Shown piece by piece: positions 5,669 through 9,030 of a stretch of 9,030 nucleotides of DNA. A program made the translations under genes and the position numbers. Each line of letters begins with the position of its first letter. The stretch's first letter is position 1. Source of the stretch: Alistipes sp. (lineage in GTDB: Bacteria > Bacteroidota > Bacteroidia > Bacteroidales > Rikenellaceae); NCBI GenBank assembly GCA_017646785.1, contig JAGCLX010000101.1:1-9030 (forward strand). The letters run 5' to 3'. Under the pieces are notes generated by a model. The model made no database searches. It had not been told where the DNA came from and worked only from the letters and a program-made list of their open reading frames with translations.

Positions 5669-6742
5669 CTACTGCTCGTTCTCAACTACTTCAACATTCT
5701 CTACCTCCTCGTAGGCAACCTCTTCGCCAACCTCATCCTCGATAGGTTCGGGAAGCACGGGAAGCTCCGACTTGCTAATCAACCACCATCCGCGATAGTA
5801 GTAATACATTGCTACGATGCCACCGCCAATCATTATTAGCAATGCTACGATGAACGCAATCCATGCGCCCTCGGCATCATCCAGGGCGTTAAAGAATGCG
5901 ATGTCATCTTCATCCGTAAGCTCCTCTGTCAAAGAGTCCCAGAAACCAGGTGACGAAATGTCGAAACTCTCCTCGTACACCTCAATCTCGTCATACTCCT
6001 CATAGTCGTCATACTCCTCATACTCCTCGTACTCGTAGTAATCGTCAATGCCTGCCAAAAGACCACCGACCTCCGAGTCGTTATATCCTGCGTCATCGAG
6101 TTCGGCAAATACGCTGAATGCCAAAGCCACTGCGGCGAATATCATGATGATAGTGCCTATTGCTGCAACAGCCCACGAGATGATGTAGTTGATGAATATG
6201 CAGTGTGCACCCTGCTTGGCGAGTTCGGGCATATCGTTAGCCTTGCGAAGTTTGATGATGGCGATAAACTCTATAATTGCGCCTGCAATTGCTGCGCACT
6301 CAATCAATGAGTTTAGCATCTGGGCGCCAACACCAATATATGGAATTGTTGTAAATCCACCAATTACGCTTGCCGCTACGGATGCTATAAGCGTGATTAA
6401 CAGACCCAAAGAGAATAGTTTGATGCTCTTTTTGAGTGACTCGGGTGCGGCATTCTGCCACCTCTTGACATCAAAATAGAATATCCACAACATCACGACT
6501 GAGACGATGGCAGGAACGAGCATCATAAGCATGATGATGATGCTGGTCACGATAAGTGGTGTGCCAACACTCTGGGACTCGTCAATCGTAACTAAACCAA
6601 TGCATAACATCACCAGACCTACTAATAGCAGAGCGATGCATGCTATACCCAAGAACAGCATAGTGCGCTGTCTTTTCCACATTGCGCCAACAGCCTCTTT
6701 CCAACTTTTGGCAGCCTCGATAGATTGCTGATAGGGTGTCAT
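5669..6742 (-). CDS. Unrecognised six-helix membrane protein with Asp/Glu/Tyr-rich loop
   Basis: I do not recognise the family of this 357-residue protein. Hydrophobic segments at about 27-53, 61-90, 108-130, 137-163, 182-212 and 293-316 suggest six membrane helices. The short N-terminus (MTPYQQSIEAAKSWKEAVGA) is amphipathic. Between helices 5 and 6 lies a long acidic, tyrosine-rich segment (residues 233-258, including EYEEYEEYDDYEEYDE), followed by more acidic sequence (259-292). After helix 6 comes YYYYRGWW and an acidic tail (326-357). No catalytic motif or transporter signature is apparent. It lies 18 bases downstream of the DUF486 gene on the same strand, so the two are probably co-transcribed, and it ends at the shared terminator 5606-5651. 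Transport, scaffold or envelope roles cannot be distinguished. Confidence 0.85.
   Translation of the reverse strand: MTPYQQSIEAAKSWKEAVGAMWKRQRTMLFLGIACIALLLVGLVMLCIGLVTIDESQSVGTPLIVTSIIIMLMMLVPAIVSVVMLWIFYFDVKRWQNAAPESLKKSIKLFSLGLLITLIASVAASVIGGFTTIPYIGVGAQMLNSLIECAAIAGAIIEFIAIIKLRKANDMPELAKQGAHCIFINYIISWAVAAIGTIIMIFAAVALAFSVFAELDDAGYNDSEVGGLLAGIDDYYEYEEYEEYDDYEEYDEIEVYEESFDISSPGFWDSLTEELTDEDDIAFFNALDDAEGAWIAFIVALLIMIGGGIVAMYYYYRGWWLISKSELPVLPEPIEDEVGEEVAYEEVENVEVVENEQ
5969..6046 (-). repeat. Low-complexity Asp/Glu/Tyr coding repeat
   Basis: The 26 codons for residues 233-258 of the six-helix protein are almost entirely Asp, Glu and Tyr, in a loose E-E-Y / D-D-Y period of three. On the plus strand this appears as repeated TCATACTCC/TCGTACTCG-type units. 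The DNA similarity of the units suggests growth by slippage or local duplication. Confidence 0.7.
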
Positions 6743-6760
6743 AATTATAATGTTTTAATG

Positions 6761-7156
6761 TTATTTGCGGAATATAAAATACACGGCAAGCACCAGGCAG
6801 AGGAAGCCTACATAGTGGTTCCACTTGAGTCCCTCGTGTAGAAATATTGCCATAAAGAGCGAGAAGACCACCAGCGATATAACCTCCTGAATAACCTTTA
6901 GGTGCCATAGTGTAAATGGGCCTCCGAACTCTGCGCTACCGAGTCGGTTGGCGGGAACCTGGAAGCAATACTCCAAAAGTGCCACTCCCCAGCTGATGAG
7001 TACGATGACGAGCATGCCCTTGAGCATGAATGGCTTTTCGGGTGAACTGAAGCGCTCGAGCTTATCCTTAAAGGCGATGTGACCATACCATGCAAGTGTC
7101 ATAAAGACATTCGAGCAGATGAGAAGTGCTATTGTTGAGATACCTCTTCCAAGCAT
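6761..7156 (-). CDS. DUF486 family small integral membrane protein (DMT-like)
   Basis: This 131-residue protein has four hydrophobic segments (about 6-26, 45-65, 88-106 and 114-129), as in the small DMT-type proteins. Conserved family sequence is visible: NVFMTLAWYGH (16-26), SWGVALLEYCFQVPANR (55-71), LKVIQEVISLVVF (86-98) and LKWNHYVGF (110-118), all hallmarks of DUF486 as I know it. Family length is about 110-120, so this is slightly long, with an extended first loop (30-44). Function is not established; the fold suggests a drug/metabolite-transporter-like half unit that may dimerise. It is the first gene of a two-gene minus-strand operon, 18 bases before the six-helix membrane protein, with a good -7 element upstream. 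Confidence 0.9.
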   Translation of the reverse strand: MLGRGISTIALLICSNVFMTLAWYGHIAFKDKLERFSSPEKPFMLKGMLVIVLISWGVALLEYCFQVPANRLGSAEFGGPFTLWHLKVIQEVISLVVFSLFMAIFLHEGLKWNHYVGFLCLVLAVYFIFRK

Positions 7157-7188
7157 ATAATTTCGTTTTAAATATCGTTTATGTAGGA

Positions 7189-7196
7189 CAAAATTA
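7189..7196 (-). promoter_or_regulatory. -7 promoter element for the DUF486 operon
   Basis: Read on the minus strand this is TAATTTTG, a match to TAnnTTTG, 32 bases upstream of the DUF486 start codon. The upstream -33 region is only T-rich (TTTA-like), so the element is called on the -7 box and position alone. Confidence 0.5.
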
Positions 7197-7235
7197 TAAA
7201 AAAAATAATAAATAGGTGTGGTGTGTGCTCTTTTT

Positions 7236-7267
7236 TTTGTCTATCTCATATTTTCGTTGTAATTTTA
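7236..7267 (+). promoter_or_regulatory. Promoter for the dipeptidyl peptidase III gene
   Basis: TTTG (7236-7239) is followed after exactly 20 bases by TAATTTTA (7260-7267), which matches the Bacteroidetes -33/-7 pair at all but the last base. The start codon is 34 bases further on. It is divergent from the DUF486 promoter, with the two -7 boxes about 63 bases apart. Confidence 0.6.
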
Positions 7268-7301
7268 CACCGATTATTGTATTACAAACTATAACCAACT
7301 A

Positions 7302-9030
7302 ATGATGAATAAATTTTTAGGACTTACCGCTATGGGAGTTATTGCATTGGCATCGTGCACAGCACCTGCCGAGCAGCAGACAGCGCAGGAGCAGCCCTGG
7401 ATTGTTGATCGTTTCGACGACATCAAGGTTATCCGCTATGAGGTTCCCGGTTTCGAGAACCTTACACTCCAGGAGAAGGAGTATGTTTACTACCTCTCTG
7501 AGGCAGCAAAGTGTGGTCGTGACATCCTCTTCGACCAGAACTTCAAGTATGGCTTGGCTATCCGCCGTACTTTCGAGACTATCTACACCGATGCTCGCAA
7601 CACAGCCGAGGCTGAGAGCGAGGAGTTCAAGGCTTTTGAGAAGTACTTGAAGAAGATGTGGTTCGCTAATGGCATCCACCACCACTACTCTAACGACAAG
7701 TTCACCCCTGAGTTCTCTGAGCTATGGTTCCGTGAGCAGCTCGCACTCTACATCAACGATGATAACCGCGAGATGGATGAGGAGCTTCTTTGTCGCATCA
7801 TCTTCGACAAGGAGTTTTACGCATCTCGTCTCAACCAGAAGGCTGGTGTAGATGTAATCACTGCTTCGGCTAACAACTACTATGAGGGTGTTAACCAGGA
7901 GGAGGTAGAGGCATTCTACGCTGCTATGGCTGCTGCTGATGAGGGTAACCCCGAGCCTATCTCTTACGGTCTTAACTCGAAGCTCGTTAAGGATGAGAAC
8001 GGCAATGTTGTTGAGCAGGTTTGGAAGGTTGGTGGCATGTACTCTAACGCAATCGAGCAGATTGTTTATTGGTTGGAGAAGGCTGCAACCGTAGCTGACG
8101 ACACACAGCGCGCTACAATCGAGGCACTCATCGCATACTACCGCACAGGTGACCTCAAGAAGTTCGACGAGTACAACATCCTTTGGGTTAAGGATACTGA
8201 TTGCAATGTAGACTTCGTTAACGGCTTTATCGAGAGCTATGGCGATCCTCTTGGTCGCAAGGCTTCATGGGAGAGCGTAGTAAACTTCCGCGATGTGGAG
8301 GCTTGCAAGCGTACAGAGATTATGGCTGCAAATGCTCAGTGGTTCGAGGATAACGCTCCTATCAACCCTGCATATCGCAAGGAGGAGGTTAAGGGCGTAT
8401 CTGCAAAGGTTATCACAGTGGCTATGCTTGGTGGCGACTGCTTCCCCGCAACTGCTATCGGTATCAACCTCCCCAACGCTGACTGGATTCGTAAGGAGCA
8501 CGGTTCAAAGAGTGTAACTATCGATAACATCACTTACGCATATGCAAAGGCTGCAGAGGGCAATGGCTTCAGCGAGGAGTTTATCCTTCGTGAGGAGGAT
8601 CGTGAGCGTGCTAAGCTCTATGGCAAGCTCGGTGACGACCTCCACACTGACCTTCACGAGTGCTTGGGTCACGGCTCTGGCCAGCTCGCTCCTGGTACAA
8701 AGGGTGATGAGCTTCGTACATACTCTTCAACTCTTGAGGAGGCACGTGCAGACCTCTTTGCTCTCTACTACCTCGGCGATGAGAAGCTCGTAGAGATTGG
8801 TCTTATCCCCACTTTGGATGTTGCATGGTCACAGTACTCTGACTACATCATGAACGGCTACATGACACAGCTTTCACGCATCGAGCTCGGCAAGGATGTT
8901 GAGGAGTCTCACATGCGTAACCGTAAGCTTATCGCTGAGTGGTGCTACGAGAAGGGTAAGGCTGAGAATGTAATCGAGATTGTTAAGCAGAACGGTAAGA
9001 GCTATGTTGTTGTAAACGATTTCGTTCGCC
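7302..9030 (+). CDS. Dipeptidyl peptidase III, M49 zinc peptidase, lipoprotein (partial, runs off right edge)
   Basis: This is a zinc exopeptidase that removes dipeptides from peptide N-termini. The frame is open from 7302 to the window edge (about 576 codons). Both M49 signatures are present: HECLGH (residues 452-457; two His ligands and the catalytic Glu453) and EEARAD (479-484; Glu480 as third zinc ligand). The Bacteroides thetaiotaomicron enzyme is about 675 residues with these motifs at nearly the same positions, so roughly the last 100 residues are missing here. The N-terminus is a lipoprotein signal with lipobox LASC (Cys at residue 19) and no acidic export signal after the Cys, so a periplasm-facing lipid anchor is likely, unlike cytosolic eukaryotic DPP III. 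It probably feeds on imported peptides. The start could be 7302 or the adjacent ATG at 7305; both keep the signal. Confidence 0.96.
   Translation, partial: MMNKFLGLTAMGVIALASCTAPAEQQTAQEQPWIVDRFDDIKVIRYEVPGFENLTLQEKEYVYYLSEAAKCGRDILFDQNFKYGLAIRRTFETIYTDARNTAEAESEEFKAFEKYLKKMWFANGIHHHYSNDKFTPEFSELWFREQLALYINDDNREMDEELLCRIIFDKEFYASRLNQKAGVDVITASANNYYEGVNQEEVEAFYAAMAAADEGNPEPISYGLNSKLVKDENGNVVEQVWKVGGMYSNAIEQIVYWLEKAATVADDTQRATIEALIAYYRTGDLKKFDEYNILWVKDTDCNVDFVNGFIESYGDPLGRKASWESVVNFRDVEACKRTEIMAANAQWFEDNAPINPAYRKEEVKGVSAKVITVAMLGGDCFPATAIGINLPNADWIRKEHGSKSVTIDNITYAYAKAAEGNGFSEEFILREEDRERAKLYGKLGDDLHTDLHECLGHGSGQLAPGTKGDELRTYSSTLEEARADLFALYYLGDEKLVEIGLIPTLDVAWSQYSDYIMNGYMTQLSRIELGKDVEESHMRNRKLIAEWCYEKGKAENVIEIVKQNGKSYVVVNDFVR

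Overview
The window looks like chromosomal DNA from a gut-type member of the Bacteroidales. The evidence is Bacteroidetes-style promoters (TTTG-like -33, TAnnTTTG -7), AT-rich leaders without clear Shine-Dalgarno sites, a TonB-dependent receptor with an N-terminal carboxypeptidase-regulatory-like domain, a FeoA-FeoB fusion, a 57-residue Hc1-type histone-H1-like protein and a lipoprotein-type M49 dipeptidyl peptidase III. A Rikenellaceae/Alistipes-like source is plausible, but that is impression, not proof.

Layout. 1-1410 (-) is the N-terminal 470 codons of a fused FeoAB ferrous-iron transporter, running off the left edge. A divergent intergenic region holds its promoter, an operator-like inverted repeat and the promoter of a small histone-like gene (1658-1831, +), which ends in a strong terminator (1874-1917). 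A new promoter then leads into a metal-handling cluster on the + strand: a small exported Cys/His-rich protein (2026-2469), a 797-residue TonB-dependent outer-membrane receptor (2580-4973) and a secreted HMA-domain protein with a strictly alternating His tail (5158-5574). A 127-nt imperfect palindrome lies between receptor and HMA gene. A perfect 20-bp stem (5606-5651) closes the cluster and is shared with the convergent operon on the - strand. That operon encodes a DUF486 small membrane protein (6761-7156) followed by an unrecognised six-helix membrane protein with an Asp/Glu/Tyr-rich loop (5669-6742). From 7302 rightward is dipeptidyl peptidase III, truncated by the window edge.

How the genes fit together. 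The three middle genes share paired (vicinal) cysteines and His-rich segments, and all carry export signals. I infer an envelope pathway that binds a soft or borderline transition metal (copper, zinc, nickel or cobalt) at the surface and in the periplasm. The metal and the direction (uptake or detoxification) cannot be read from sequence. FeoAB nearby is a separate transcription unit for Fe(II) uptake across the inner membrane. No tRNA, rRNA, CRISPR array, transposase or integrase was seen, and no gene-free stretch exceeds 300 bases.
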